From JABSSA01 sp039960995 (lineage in GTDB: Bacteria > Pseudomonadota > Alphaproteobacteria > Rhodobacterales > Rhodobacteraceae): a stretch of 64,000 nt of DNA. The stretch is from assembly GCA_039960995.1 (NCBI GenBank), contig JBDVKF010000029.1:1-64000 (forward strand), read 5' to 3'. The notes beneath the pieces are model-generated. The model was not told the origin of the DNA, did no database searches, and saw nothing but the letters and a program-made list of their open reading frames with translations. This document shows, piece after piece, positions 26,969 to 35,731 of the stretch. Positions within the stretch are counted from its first letter, which is position 1. Each line of letters begins with the position of its first letter. A program made the translations under genes and the position numbers.

Positions 26969-27457
26969 TCACCCGATCAACACATAGGCCAAGATGGCGT
27001 ACAGAAAAACGGACGCCACCAACATCAAGCGATGTTTGGATTGATAGGATGTTTTTGATCGTTTGTGCTTGAAAACATGTTGTCCGATCAGTGATCCGAC
27101 CGCGCCACCCAAGCCCGTCAACGCGTGCAGCGCATTTTCAGGAACGCGCGTTGTGTTTTCGTTTGCAGATCGGGAAAGTCGTTTGTCCCAACCATAAATC
27201 GCAGGCAACGTCGCAAGGTTGAGTGCAATCAAAGTCCAAAGGGCCAAGATCCCAATGGCGCGCAGAACGTTCCCGTCATGGTGCAGCGTGTCAAACTGAC
27301 CCGCAATTTGTCCGATCATCGCCCCAATCACATAGGATATCGCAACCCCGATGCTGACCCAATGTGCGGTCAATTTTGTAAAGAAGACCGAAAAGAAGAT
27401 CCGAACAAGCAAGTAAAGGAGCACGCACGCAACACTGAAAAGAAGTAGTACTTCCAT
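26969..27457 (-). CDS. Membrane protein with DUF1294 domain
   Basis: 162 aa, four or five helices. The last third matches DUF1294: YGWDKRLSRSA, then RVPENALHALTGLGGAVGSL and GQHVFKHKRSKTSYQSKHRL. The DUF1294 core (D-K, R-x-x-E, G-G-x-x-G, H-K-x-K) is complete. Function unknown; no operon partner except perhaps the DUF7079 gene 34 bp downstream. Confidence 0.75.
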   Translation of the reverse strand: MEVLLLFSVACVLLYLLVRIFFSVFFTKLTAHWVSIGVAISYVIGAMIGQIAGQFDTLHHDGNVLRAIGILALWTLIALNLATLPAIYGWDKRLSRSANENTTRVPENALHALTGLGGAVGSLIGQHVFKHKRSKTSYQSKHRLMLVASVFLYAILAYVLIG

Positions 27458-27676
27458 TGTCTACCGGCGCCTTTATTGCTGCTTTGGTGTTGTTGCTTGT
27501 GCAAGACTTAGGTGACACAGGGACCGAACTCAACGTCGGATGCATGTCGTGGAACGTCATTGGCTGCACATCTTTTTACAACGAACGCATGGCAAGAGCC
27601 GGTGCATTGCTTTTTTCATGCAAACAGAGTTGGGTCTGGTGTATTGCTCCCCTAATCTTTCACGTCGAGACTTTGC

Positions 27677-29005
27677 ATGGCAAACTTAGGTGCTTCCCCC
27701 GAAACGACTAAGACAGTTCTTGTCCTTGGTGCTTACGGCCTGGTCGGATCTGGAATTGCGCGGCGGTTGGCGCGTGATGGGCATAACATCATTGGGTTTG
27801 GCCGTGACATCGATATTGGGCGTCGTGTTCTTCCAAACATCGATTGGGTCACGGGTGATCTGCAGTTCTTGACGGATGACGCGGCATGGGCCCCGTTTCT
27901 GAGCGATATTGATGTTGTGGTGAACTGTTCCGGCGCGCTGCAGGACGGACCAGCAGATGATCTTGAAGCGGTGCATCACCACGCAATCGCGGCTTTGGCC
28001 CAAGCCTGTGCTTTGGCCGATGTGAAAATCATCCAAATCTCGGCGACAGGGGCACAGCTGGACGCAAGCACGTCGTTTCTTGCATCCAAGGCGCGCGGTG
28101 ACGCGGCCATTCAACAGTCAGGCGCACGACATGTTATTTTTCGCCCCGGCCTTGTTTTGGCGCAAAACAGTTACGGGGGATCGACGCTGTTGCGCATGTT
28201 GGCTGCCATCCCAATCGTGCAGCCCATTGCGCTGCCCGATGCGAAAATACAAACCGTTGGGTTGGATGATGTCGCAGAGGCCGTGAGCGCCGCCGTCACA
28301 GATAAAATCCCCGACGGCTTTGTCGGGGATTTGGTCGAAACCGACATCCATTCGCTGCGTGATCTTGTGATATCCATCCGCCATTGGTTGGGCTTTGCCT
28401 CTGCGAAACGAGAGATCGTCATTCCAGACGGTTTGACTGGTGTCCTGTCAAAGATTGCAGATCGGCTGGCGCTGTTGCAGTGGCGATCGCCGGTGCGCAC
28501 AACCGCGCTTACGGTCTTGAACGAAGGTGTGACCGGAACGCCAGAAGATCTTAGTTCGTTTGGCGTGCCCGCTGTGAAGTCGCTTTCGCAAACCTTGGCC
28601 CATATGCCCGCACGGGTCGAAGACCGCCTTTTCGCGCGCATGTCGCTTCTGACCCCTATCCTTATTGCGACGCTCGTTGTCTTTTGGGCCTTATCCGGCA
28701 TGATTGGGTTCATCCGGGTCAATGAGGCAGCCCACGTCCTTGAAAACGTCGGCTGGCCACAGGCATTGGCGGTGGCCAGTGTTTTGTTCTGGGCGGTCGT
28801 AGACATTGGAATTGCTGCGGCTTTTGCCTATCGACCCTGGGCCAAGTCGGCCTGTTGGCTCGCCATTGGGGTCAGTCTGTTTTACCTGGGGGCGTCGACA
28901 TTGTTTGTGCCCGGCCTGTGGCTTGATCCTCTTGGTCCGTTGATCAAAGTCTTTCCCGGCATCGCCTTGGCCTTGGTTGCGCGTGTCGCATTGGAAACGC
29001 GATGA
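27677..29005 (+). CDS. NAD(P)-binding epimerase-like protein fused to a DoxX-like membrane domain
   Basis: 442 aa. Residues ~12-300 are an atypical SDR/NmrA Rossmann domain: VLVLGAYGLVGSGIARRLAR (G-x-x-G-x-x-G), GDL and a following VVNCSGALQ. The last ~120 residues contain four membrane helices (from RMSLLTPILIATLVVFWALS), matching DoxX-like domains. Such fusions are thought to act on ubiquinone-linked or NADH substrates at the membrane, but the reaction is unknown. Overlaps the next gene by 4 bases (ATGA, 29002-29005). Confidence 0.85.
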   Translation: MANLGASPETTKTVLVLGAYGLVGSGIARRLARDGHNIIGFGRDIDIGRRVLPNIDWVTGDLQFLTDDAAWAPFLSDIDVVVNCSGALQDGPADDLEAVHHHAIAALAQACALADVKIIQISATGAQLDASTSFLASKARGDAAIQQSGARHVIFRPGLVLAQNSYGGSTLLRMLAAIPIVQPIALPDAKIQTVGLDDVAEAVSAAVTDKIPDGFVGDLVETDIHSLRDLVISIRHWLGFASAKREIVIPDGLTGVLSKIADRLALLQWRSPVRTTALTVLNEGVTGTPEDLSSFGVPAVKSLSQTLAHMPARVEDRLFARMSLLTPILIATLVVFWALSGMIGFIRVNEAAHVLENVGWPQALAVASVLFWAVVDIGIAAAFAYRPWAKSACWLAIGVSLFYLGASTLFVPGLWLDPLGPLIKVFPGIALALVARVALETR

Positions 29006-29490
29006 TGGATTGGATCGACATTATTCGCGTTCTGCATGTTCTGGGTGCATGTGTTTTGATCGGCACCGGGGCCGGTATCGCGTTCTTTATGCTGATGGCC
29101 CATCGTACGGGTGACCCATCACACATCGCGCATACGGCGTCCGTCGTGGTGATTGCCGACATGTTGTTCACCGCAACCGCAGCCATTGCGCAGCCCATCA
29201 CCGGAATCATTTTGGCACATCATCTTGGCTGGCCCTTGTCCGAGGGTTGGATTGCCCTGTCCTTGGCGCTTTATGTCCTTATTGGCGTGTTCTGGTTGCC
29301 TGTTGTCGCCATCCAAACGCGGATGCGTGACGAAGCCCGGGCTTCTTTGGAAAGTGGCGCGCCTCTGTCATCGCGATACATGCGGCTTTACCGTATTTGG
29401 TTCGCGTGCGGCATTCCCGCCTTCTTGGCGATTGTTGTGCTGTTGTGGTTGATGATTACCAGACCATCGATCCAATTGTGGGCGTTTTGA
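29002..29490 (+). CDS. DUF2269 family membrane protein
   Basis: 162 aa, four helices. Starts with IDIIRVLHVLGACVLIGTGA and has a conserved His in the first helix and another in ILAHHLG, as in DUF2269 and related small integral proteins. Coupled to the SDR-DoxX gene by ATGA overlap, a pairing that recurs in proteobacteria; the two probably act together. Confidence 0.85.
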   Translation: MMDWIDIIRVLHVLGACVLIGTGAGIAFFMLMAHRTGDPSHIAHTASVVVIADMLFTATAAIAQPITGIILAHHLGWPLSEGWIALSLALYVLIGVFWLPVVAIQTRMRDEARASLESGAPLSSRYMRLYRIWFACGIPAFLAIVVLLWLMITRPSIQLWAF

Positions 29491-29523
29491 GCTTGCTGAG
29501 GCCTTCGGAGCGGACGTAATCGC

Positions 29524-29922
29524 CTAAGGGTACTGTTGGCTCGTGTTCTTGTGTGACCGCTCAAAGAACCAGAGTTGGGCAATCCCAAGTCCTGCAACAA
29601 CCACAGCAACGATCAAAGCCAAGGCGATGCCCCAAGCCGTCGTGATCCACAGATTTGCGGCGATCAGCCCAAAGGTTGCGAGGCACCATCCCAAATCACC
29701 CAGTGAAAACCAAATGACCTCGCCTTTGCGGATTGTCTGGCGCCGCGACGCAATGATCAGAAAAGCTCCGTTTCCCAGCAACCCGACGCCGAGCATGATA
29801 AGAATCCACAGCGGGACTGAACCTAAAAATGACGTAACCATCTGTGGTAAAAAGACAAACAACAGACCAAATGAGATGCAGCTCGCGGCGTTCAGACGCA
29901 ATACGAATTTGAGACTGTCCAA
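29524..29922 (-). CDS. Four-helix membrane protein, unknown
   Basis: 132 aa, four predicted helices, short basic loops and a C-terminal FERSHKN tail. Divergent from the marR gene at 29975; the 52-bp gap between starts contains a perfect palindrome, so this gene is very likely the MarR target. Resembles small proteins of the SPW/DUF4345 size class, but I cannot place it. Confidence 0.65.
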   Translation of the reverse strand: MDSLKFVLRLNAASCISFGLLFVFLPQMVTSFLGSVPLWILIMLGVGLLGNGAFLIIASRRQTIRKGEVIWFSLGDLGWCLATFGLIAANLWITTAWGIALALIVAVVVAGLGIAQLWFFERSHKNTSQQYP

Positions 29923-29938
29923 TTGACCTCTCCATGTT

Positions 29939-29953
29939 GTAAACTTGGTTTAC
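29939..29953. promoter_or_regulatory. Palindromic operator, probably for the MarR regulator
   Basis: GTAAACTTGGTTTAC: two 6-bp arms (GTAAAC and GTTTAC) around TTG, a perfect inverted repeat. It lies in the 52-bp gap between the divergent membrane protein gene and marR, covering the region where both promoters must be. MarR regulators typically bind such sites and repress both genes. Confidence 0.7.
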
Positions 29954-29974
29954 GACTACATAACGGAATTCATC

Positions 29975-30445
29975 ATGTCAACCAAGCTGACAACATCGCG
30001 CGAGTCACCGGCATATGAAATGGAGGACAGTCGTTCCCTTAAGCTGGTTCATTTGGCATCCAATTTCGAAAAACGCGCGCAAAAATGGCTGGTTGATCTG
30101 TTGCACAGCCGAGGGTTCGCTGACCTGACGCAAAGCCAGTTGAGTTTTCTTGGGGCCTTGGATTGTGGGCCAAACAGCGCGTCGCAGATAGCCAATTCCC
30201 TTGGCATCACCCGCCAAGCCGTCCACAAAACCGTCAAAGAGCTTGAAACCTGCGGTTGGCTACAAAGTGAGGCTGACCCGATCCGCAGAAACCAACGCAT
30301 TATCACCTTTACGGATGAAGGCGAGCGCATGATGTCCGTCGCTCGATCTTTGTTTAAGCAGTTAGATGATCGGTTATTCGCGGATTGGCAGCCAGATCAC
30401 ATCGAGGCTGTGTTTTCGCTGTTGCAAAGCCAGTTTGAGGATTGA
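29975..30445 (+). CDS. MarR family transcriptional regulator
   Basis: 156 aa from the ATG at 29975. Winged helix-turn-helix visible: LTQSQLSFLGALDCGPNSAS, then QIANSLGITRQAVHKTVKEL (recognition helix) and the wing around DPIRRNQRIITFTDEGERM. The flanking helices form the dimer interface. It probably represses itself and the divergent membrane gene from the operator at 29939-29953. Its effector is unknown. Confidence 0.92.
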   Translation: MSTKLTTSRESPAYEMEDSRSLKLVHLASNFEKRAQKWLVDLLHSRGFADLTQSQLSFLGALDCGPNSASQIANSLGITRQAVHKTVKELETCGWLQSEADPIRRNQRIITFTDEGERMMSVARSLFKQLDDRLFADWQPDHIEAVFSLLQSQFED

Positions 30446-30678
30446 AACCACGGTCTTGGCGTACCGGGCGTTGGGTGCGGGTGTACCTTTGAATTGAATT
30501 TTGCGAACAGCAGCTGGCGCATAAATTAGCGCCGAAACCGAAAATATCGCGCACGAACAGTAACCGGAATGCTGAAGAGCGGAGAATGGTAGGTTCGAAC
30601 TCTAAGAGGAACTTAACCTCTGATGAATTTGTCAAACTAAGGCTTGAAGCACAAAGGTAGCACTATTACTTTTCGCTG

Positions 30679-31406
30679 ATGTCTAAAGCACTACTCTGGA
30701 TTATCGGCATTCTGATTGGCGTTCCTGCCGCAATTGTCGCGTTCTTAGCCTTTTTGCTATTCGTATTTTATCCGCTACAACATTCATGGAATGTATATCG
30801 GATGGACGCGAAAAATGATCGTGTTTGGCAAGAGGGGATAGCACGCGTCGTTACTGTAGAAGCAGATTTAGGTGGCGGAAAAGACATCAAGACCCTGACG
30901 GCGCAGGTTGTTTGTTACGAGGGCTATTTTGCAAAACCTTTCCGCTTGAAATCTGGTGCGCCGAGAACGAGACAAGGTCCTAGAAGTGTGGGCTTTGAAA
31001 CCCTGCAAGGTAAGTTCCCCACAGGTGCCACAGTCGATATTAATCTTAGATTTCTTTGCAACAGAGTATTTAGCACCCAAGATATCGAGTTGCCTCTGAA
31101 GTTTAAGCACAATGAGGCGGCCATCGTAGCACCAGAGTTGTCGCTGTACTGTAGGTTTCGAAACAAAGGTACAACTAGTCCCTATGCAATCCATACTGAC
31201 GCAGGTTGGGTCGGACATGCTTACATCACAGCAATTGAAAAGCGCGATTTGAGCAGTTTGACAACACGCTCCGAAATGGGGTCGTCCGAGACACCTTCGA
31301 TAACATCAGGTTTTACGCGCCGATGGCCTTGGGCATTTGGAAGTCACTCCAGCGGTTGGAAAGCAAAAGATGCGTGCTGGACGGGGCGAGCGGGAGTCTG
31401 CAATGA
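30679..31406 (+). pseudogene. Membrane-anchored protein, apparently frameshifted
   Basis: Opens MSKALLWIIGILIGVPAAIV (one membrane anchor) and reads plausibly to about codon 190 (YITAIEKRD near 31247). The unshifted frame then continues to 31443 with an unlikely, W/S/T-rich tail. Dropping to the other frame after GAT gives a natural-looking end: FEQFDNTLRNGVVRDTFDNI then RFYAPMALGIWKSLQRLES, stopping at 31404-31406. One missing T in the run at 31247-31250 explains it. Either a recent frameshift or an assembly error. Protein family not recognised. Confidence 0.6.
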
Positions 31407-31806
31407 GGCTCTAACCAACTTCTGCGGTAAGAACCCAAAATAGCGCCTATGGCAGCTTATTGGCTTGCGCCTGTGATTTCTGACCAAAGAGCAAGCGCCA
31501 TTGTTTCATCAGCAGTTTTGTCCCGCGAAGCTGAAATGGAGGTTTTCCCGGTCAACGGCAGCTTCGTCTTTGGGAGCGGCCCGCCAGCGCGCTATGCTGG
31601 CTTAACGTTGATCAAATCGATCAAATGACTGCGTAGATTCCTTCAATTTTGTCGAAACCTAAGCACCTGACAGCTGTGGATTGTTGATCACGGTCGAAAT
31701 CTGTCAGGCTGTGTGGTGACAAAGCGCGCACTGCGTCGCCTTTGCCGGTTCTGATCGTCGTTTTTGATCTGTTTGCGGGGCGATCTTCGCCCTAGTCTCC
31801 GCTCCT
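31407..31806. other. 400-bp region without a clear gene
   Basis: Contains the last 37 bp of the unshifted frame of the previous gene. The middle part (about 31540-31600: CGGCAGCTTCGTCTTTGGGA and AGCGGCCCGCCAGCGCGCTA) resembles short intergenic sequences I associate with Roseobacter genomes. The segment 31730-31800 is the promoter region of the glutathione S-transferase gene. No RNA gene seen. Confidence 0.4.
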
Positions 31807-32490
31807 ATGACTTATGTGCTTCATTATGCGCCGGACAATGCGTCCATGATTGTGCGGTTGACGCTGGATGCGTTGGATGTTCCGTTCGAAACCACCTTGG
31901 TGGACCGGCGCGTGTCCGCACAAAAAAGTGCTGCGTATCTGACGTTGAACCCAGCGGGGCGCATCCCGGTGTTGGTCACGCCAGAGGGTCCGGTATTTGA
32001 AACTGCCGCCATTTTGGTGTGGGTGGCGGATCGGCATGCGGGGCTGGCTCCGGCGGCGGGACACGTGGATAGGGGGGCGTTTTTGGCGTGGTTGTTCTTT
32101 TGTTCGAACACGTTGCATGCACATTTGCGATTGCTGTTTTATCCGGATCAATTGGTCGGTTCAGATCACGTGGATGCCGTTCAACGTGGCGCGGCGCGCA
32201 ATATTCGGCAGGATTTGCAGCTGCTGGACCGGGCGGCGGGGCATGTGTTTGGGGCTGAGCGCGTCCAAATGATTGATTTCTACATCGCTGCGTGTTTGCG
32301 GTGGTGCGCGCTTTATGGACCGAAAGATCACAGTTGGTTCCGGTTGGATGATTATCCGGCGTTGGCTAAGTTGGCGGCACGGGTCGACGGGCATCCAGCG
32401 ACTTTGAAGGCACAAGAGGCCGAGGGGCTGGGCCCTACCCCGTTTTCGGCCCCACACTATCCGACACCCTTGGAAGGGAGTGCGCTGTAA
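31807..32490 (+). CDS. Glutathione S-transferase family protein
   Basis: 227 aa. N-terminal thioredoxin-like part (TYVLHYAPDNASMIVRLTLD, then NPAGRIPVLVTPEGPVFETA with the cis-Pro and the ETAAI glutathione-binding loop) and an all-helical C-terminal part. Substrate unknown. Its stop overlaps the sdaA start (TAATG at 32488-32492), so serine deaminase and this protein are co-translated. Confidence 0.9.
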   Translation: MTYVLHYAPDNASMIVRLTLDALDVPFETTLVDRRVSAQKSAAYLTLNPAGRIPVLVTPEGPVFETAAILVWVADRHAGLAPAAGHVDRGAFLAWLFFCSNTLHAHLRLLFYPDQLVGSDHVDAVQRGAARNIRQDLQLLDRAAGHVFGAERVQMIDFYIAACLRWCALYGPKDHSWFRLDDYPALAKLAARVDGHPATLKAQEAEGLGPTPFSAPHYPTPLEGSAL

Positions 32491-33863
32491 TGTTTCTGTC
32501 CGTATTTGATATGTTCAAGGTCGGCATTGGGCCGTCATCATCGCACACGATGGGGCCCATGGTGGCGGCTGCGCGGTTTATAGAGATGATGCGGGCGTCA
32601 CCCTTTTCATTTGCCGGACTGCGGGCGTCGTTGCATGGATCGCTGGCTTTTACCGGTGTGGGTCATGCCACTGACCGTGCGACGATCTTGGGGTTATGTG
32701 GGGTAACACCTGAGGAATACGATCACGACAAAGCCGAAGCCTTGCTGGCCCAGCTGCGTGATACGCAGGTGATCGAGCTGGATGGTTTGGGCAAATTGCA
32801 GTTCGATCCGGCGCGTGATTTGGCGTTTGATTACGACACGCAGCTGACGGGCCATGCCAACGGTATGATTTTGATGGCCACGGATGGGCAAGGCGACGTC
32901 ACTTTGCGTCAGGTGTTTTATTCCATTGGTGGCGGGTTCGTCATGACCGAGGAAGAGTTGCGCGCAGGGTTGGCGACGGACGAAGGGGATCCGGTGCCGT
33001 TTCCGTTCAAGACGGCCACAGAAATGTTGGAGATGTCTGAGACCAGCGGCAAAAGCATTGCCCAGATGAAACGGGCCAATGAAGTATCGCGCAATGGCGA
33101 AATTCGCCTGAAGTCGGGGACACAGCGCCTGTGGGATGTGATGAACGCGTGCATTGATCGCGGACTAAGCCATGACGGCATTTTGCCGGGTGGATTGCAG
33201 GTCAAACGGCGGGCCAAGGGCATTCATCAAAAGTTGCTGGAAGAACGAGGTATGAACTTGTCAGCTCCGCATACGATCAACGATTGGATGAGCGTGTATG
33301 CGATGGCCGTGAACGAGGAAAACGCCGCCGGAGGTCAAGTCGTGACGGCCCCTACCAATGGCGCTGCGGGCGTTTTGCCTGCGACGTTGCGCTATTATCT
33401 GGACCACGTTCCTGGGGCCTCAGCCGCGCATGTTGAGGATTTTCTTTTGACGGCGGCAGCCATTGGCGGGTTGGTCAAATTCAATGCGTCAATTTCGGGT
33501 GCCGAAGCGGGATGCCAAGCCGAAGTGGGATCAGCGGCGGCGATGGCGGCCGCGGGGTTATGCGCCGTCATGGGCGGCACCCCACAACAGGTCGAGAACG
33601 CGGCAGAAATTGCGCTGGAACATCATCTGGGAATGACATGCGATCCAGTCAAAGGTTTGGTTCAAGTGCCCTGTATCGAACGCAATGGCTTGGGCGCGAT
33701 CAAGGCGGTGTCGGCAGCGTCATTGGCATTGCGGGGGGACGGCACGCATCTTGTGCCGCTAGATGCGTGCATTGAAACGATGCGTCAAACCGGCGCTGAC
33801 ATGAGCGAAAAATACAAAGAGACATCGTTGGGGGGCTTGGCGGTCAATATACCCAACTGCTGA
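32490..33863 (+). CDS. sdaA: L-serine ammonia-lyase (serine deaminase)
   Basis: 457 aa, the single-chain form. Converts L-serine to pyruvate and ammonia with an oxygen-sensitive iron-sulfur cluster. MFLSVFDMFKVGIGPSSSHT at the start is diagnostic (SSSHTMGP substrate loop), followed by VVTAPTNGAAGVLPATLRYY and the late Cys-bearing segment MTCDPVKGLVQVPCIERNGL. Ribosome binding site GGAAGGGAG lies in the end of the GST gene. Confidence 0.96.
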   Translation: MFLSVFDMFKVGIGPSSSHTMGPMVAAARFIEMMRASPFSFAGLRASLHGSLAFTGVGHATDRATILGLCGVTPEEYDHDKAEALLAQLRDTQVIELDGLGKLQFDPARDLAFDYDTQLTGHANGMILMATDGQGDVTLRQVFYSIGGGFVMTEEELRAGLATDEGDPVPFPFKTATEMLEMSETSGKSIAQMKRANEVSRNGEIRLKSGTQRLWDVMNACIDRGLSHDGILPGGLQVKRRAKGIHQKLLEERGMNLSAPHTINDWMSVYAMAVNEENAAGGQVVTAPTNGAAGVLPATLRYYLDHVPGASAAHVEDFLLTAAAIGGLVKFNASISGAEAGCQAEVGSAAAMAAAGLCAVMGGTPQQVENAAEIALEHHLGMTCDPVKGLVQVPCIERNGLGAIKAVSAASLALRGDGTHLVPLDACIETMRQTGADMSEKYKETSLGGLAVNIPNC

Positions 33864-34038
33864 TCCGCATAGTCAAGGCGAGTGACGCCAAACGCAATCG
33901 AAACGATAAAAATACGGTAGCGTACTGATGCACGGTGTTATTGCTGACACAAATTATGCGGACTTTGATACTGCTTGGCGTCTCATTCGCCCAATTCGCT
34001 ATATAGACAGAGCTTTCTGGCCTTCGTAGTTTGGGTGC

Positions 34039-34983
34039 ATGACACAGGATCGCCCTCTGCTTGGCATCATATTGATGTTGGGATTTTGCATTGTCGCGCC
34101 CATCGGTGACGCGGTCGCCAAAGTGTTGGGTGAAACGATTCCAGTCGGCGAATTGCTTTTGATCCGATTTGGCGTTCAAGTCGCTCTTCTTTTGCCGCTG
34201 GTTTGGTTAACGCGCCGCCCTTGGCGTGTGTCGGGAACCATTATGTGGTTGGTATTGTTGCGCTCGGTGCTGCACATTTTTGGCATTGGTGCGATGTTTG
34301 CGGCACTTCGCTATCTGCCGTTGGCAGACGCCATTGCGATTGCGTTTGTGATGCCGTTTATCATGCTGATCTTGGGCAAGATGGTTCTGGGTGAAGAAGT
34401 CGGGCGTCGTCGGATGCTGGCCTGTCTGGTTGGATTCATTGGCACGCTGTTCGTGGTACAGCCCAGTTTTGTCGAAGTCGGCTGGCCTGCCCTTTTGCCT
34501 CTTGTGGTTGCTGTAAACTTTTCGATGTTCATTTTGATCACACGCAAGATTGCGAAAACGACTGATCCAATTGGATTACAAACCGTAAGCGGCGTCATGG
34601 CTGTCCTTATTCTCATTCCAATTCTACTTCTGTTTCAAAACAGCAATGTCACCGCGTTAGTCTTTAAAGTCCCGACTACGCTTGAATACGTCCTTTTGCT
34701 TGCCATCGGCTGTCTGGGAACACTGGCGCATTTGTTGATGACGTGGTCGTTGCGTTATGCGCCGTCCACCATGTTGGCGCCGATGCAATATCTCGAAATT
34801 CCCATCGCCACTGTTATAGGCTTTTTTGTATTTTCGGATTTGCCAAACAACTTGGCCACAATGGGCATCATGATCATAATGGCCGCCGGGCTTTATGTCG
34901 TCATTCGGGAACGGTCCATCGCATTGAATCCGGCACCTTCTGCAAAACCTGAACCAAGGCCGCGACCCGTGCCCGTGGGATAA
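34039..34983 (+). CDS. DMT superfamily transporter (EamA type)
   Basis: 314 aa with ten membrane helices in two EamA halves (GIILMLGFCIVAPIGDAVAK first; PLVVAVNFSMFILITRKIAK starts the second). RSVLHIFGIGAMFAALRYLP and the paired ADAIAIAFVMPFIM segment are typical of S-adenosylmethionine/riboflavin-type EamA exporters, but substrate is not readable. The last 83 bp overlap the 3' end of the opposite-strand thiamine pyrophosphokinase gene. Confidence 0.9.
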   Translation: MTQDRPLLGIILMLGFCIVAPIGDAVAKVLGETIPVGELLLIRFGVQVALLLPLVWLTRRPWRVSGTIMWLVLLRSVLHIFGIGAMFAALRYLPLADAIAIAFVMPFIMLILGKMVLGEEVGRRRMLACLVGFIGTLFVVQPSFVEVGWPALLPLVVAVNFSMFILITRKIAKTTDPIGLQTVSGVMAVLILIPILLLFQNSNVTALVFKVPTTLEYVLLLAIGCLGTLAHLLMTWSLRYAPSTMLAPMQYLEIPIATVIGFFVFSDLPNNLATMGIMIIMAAGLYVVIRERSIALNPAPSAKPEPRPRPVPVG

Positions 34984-35593
34984 CCCCAAGCATGCCCGGC
35001 GCGTTCATCTGCAGGTGAACGGGTCCCAACGCTTTGTTCGATGTGCCGATCCTGCCCCATGGGGCGAAGTCCAAGCCTTCGATTGGCCACTGTAACCCGT
35101 CGGATACACCGGATGTTTGGGCCAGCGGAAACAGAGACACGACATCATCCGGTTCCGTAGGTAGCACGATGTCCTTGGGCAGATGAAACACGACTTCTGT
35201 TTCCCCAATGACAACAATCGCCTGATCTCGATGGGTGACCAAGGCATTTAAAACCGCCAGTTGGTGGTCCAACCGCCCGCCCATAAAACCAACCGCCAGA
35301 ATCGCTGGCGCATTAACATTTCTGAGTGCCTTTTCGAAATCAGTGCTGTCTTGCTCACTGATTTTATGGAGCAAATTTTGTTCAATCTGCCCCATTTCCG
35401 CCGCACTTACAGAGTCAAAATCACCTATAACTGCAGCAGGCGTCACACCTGCTGCCAATACCAGACCAAGGCCACCATCGGCCGCAACGCACTGATTTGA
35501 CAACAATAGCGCCTGTTTTACATCATTGACATGTGCTTCCCCCCCCCCGACAAGGGTTATTGGTTCCATACTGTTGACAATTTTATGATTCAT
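34901..35593 (-). CDS. thiN: Thiamine pyrophosphokinase
   Basis: About 230 aa. Transfers pyrophosphate from ATP to thiamine to make TPP, completing the salvage route of the operon at 17-22 kb. Motifs: CVAADGG, VIGDFDS, DSTDFEKAL and GGRLDHQLA carry the metal and substrate Asp residues. Start is uncertain: Met at 35593 (ATGAATCAT) or 35569 (next to the nucleotide loop); longer starts add residues unlike the family. Ten consecutive G on the coding strand (35539-35548) encode the Gly run of LVGGGEAH. The 3' end overlaps the DMT gene by 83 bp, convergent. Confidence 0.9.
   Translation of the reverse strand: MNHKIVNSMEPITLVGGGEAHVNDVKQALLLSNQCVAADGGLGLVLAAGVTPAAVIGDFDSVSAAEMGQIEQNLLHKISEQDSTDFEKALRNVNAPAILAVGFMGGRLDHQLAVLNALVTHRDQAIVVIGETEVVFHLPKDIVLPTEPDDVVSLFPLAQTSGVSDGLQWPIEGLDFAPWGRIGTSNKALGPVHLQMNAPGMLGVIPRARVAALVQVLQKVPDSMRWTVPE
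35539..35548. repeat. Homopolymer of ten C (ten G on the coding strand)
   Basis: C10 within the first third of the thiamine pyrophosphokinase gene, about 7-16 codons after the likely start, depending on which Met is used. Long mononucleotide runs are slippage-prone; a gain or loss of one base would truncate the enzyme. The read as given keeps the frame. Confidence 0.85.
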
Positions 35594-35731
35594 CTCATTT
35601 TCATGCATCATGTAGAAACAGATCACAATCTTGCCGTAAAATGATACCTTCGTTGGCAAGATTTCGGGCCGAAATAGCCCGGTCTCAATTGGTAAACAAA
35701 GCAGAGAAAAGACGGCAGAGGGCGGGCATCC

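Noticed and set aside
27457..27711. 84-aa open frame (TTG start) with a hydrophobic beginning
   Set aside because: No ribosome binding site, runs into the start of the SDR-DoxX gene, and residues after the first 25 look random.
30540..30625. Possible tRNA (GGTTCGAAC-like word at 30591)
   Set aside because: No acceptor stem, D-arm or anticodon arm could be paired around it.
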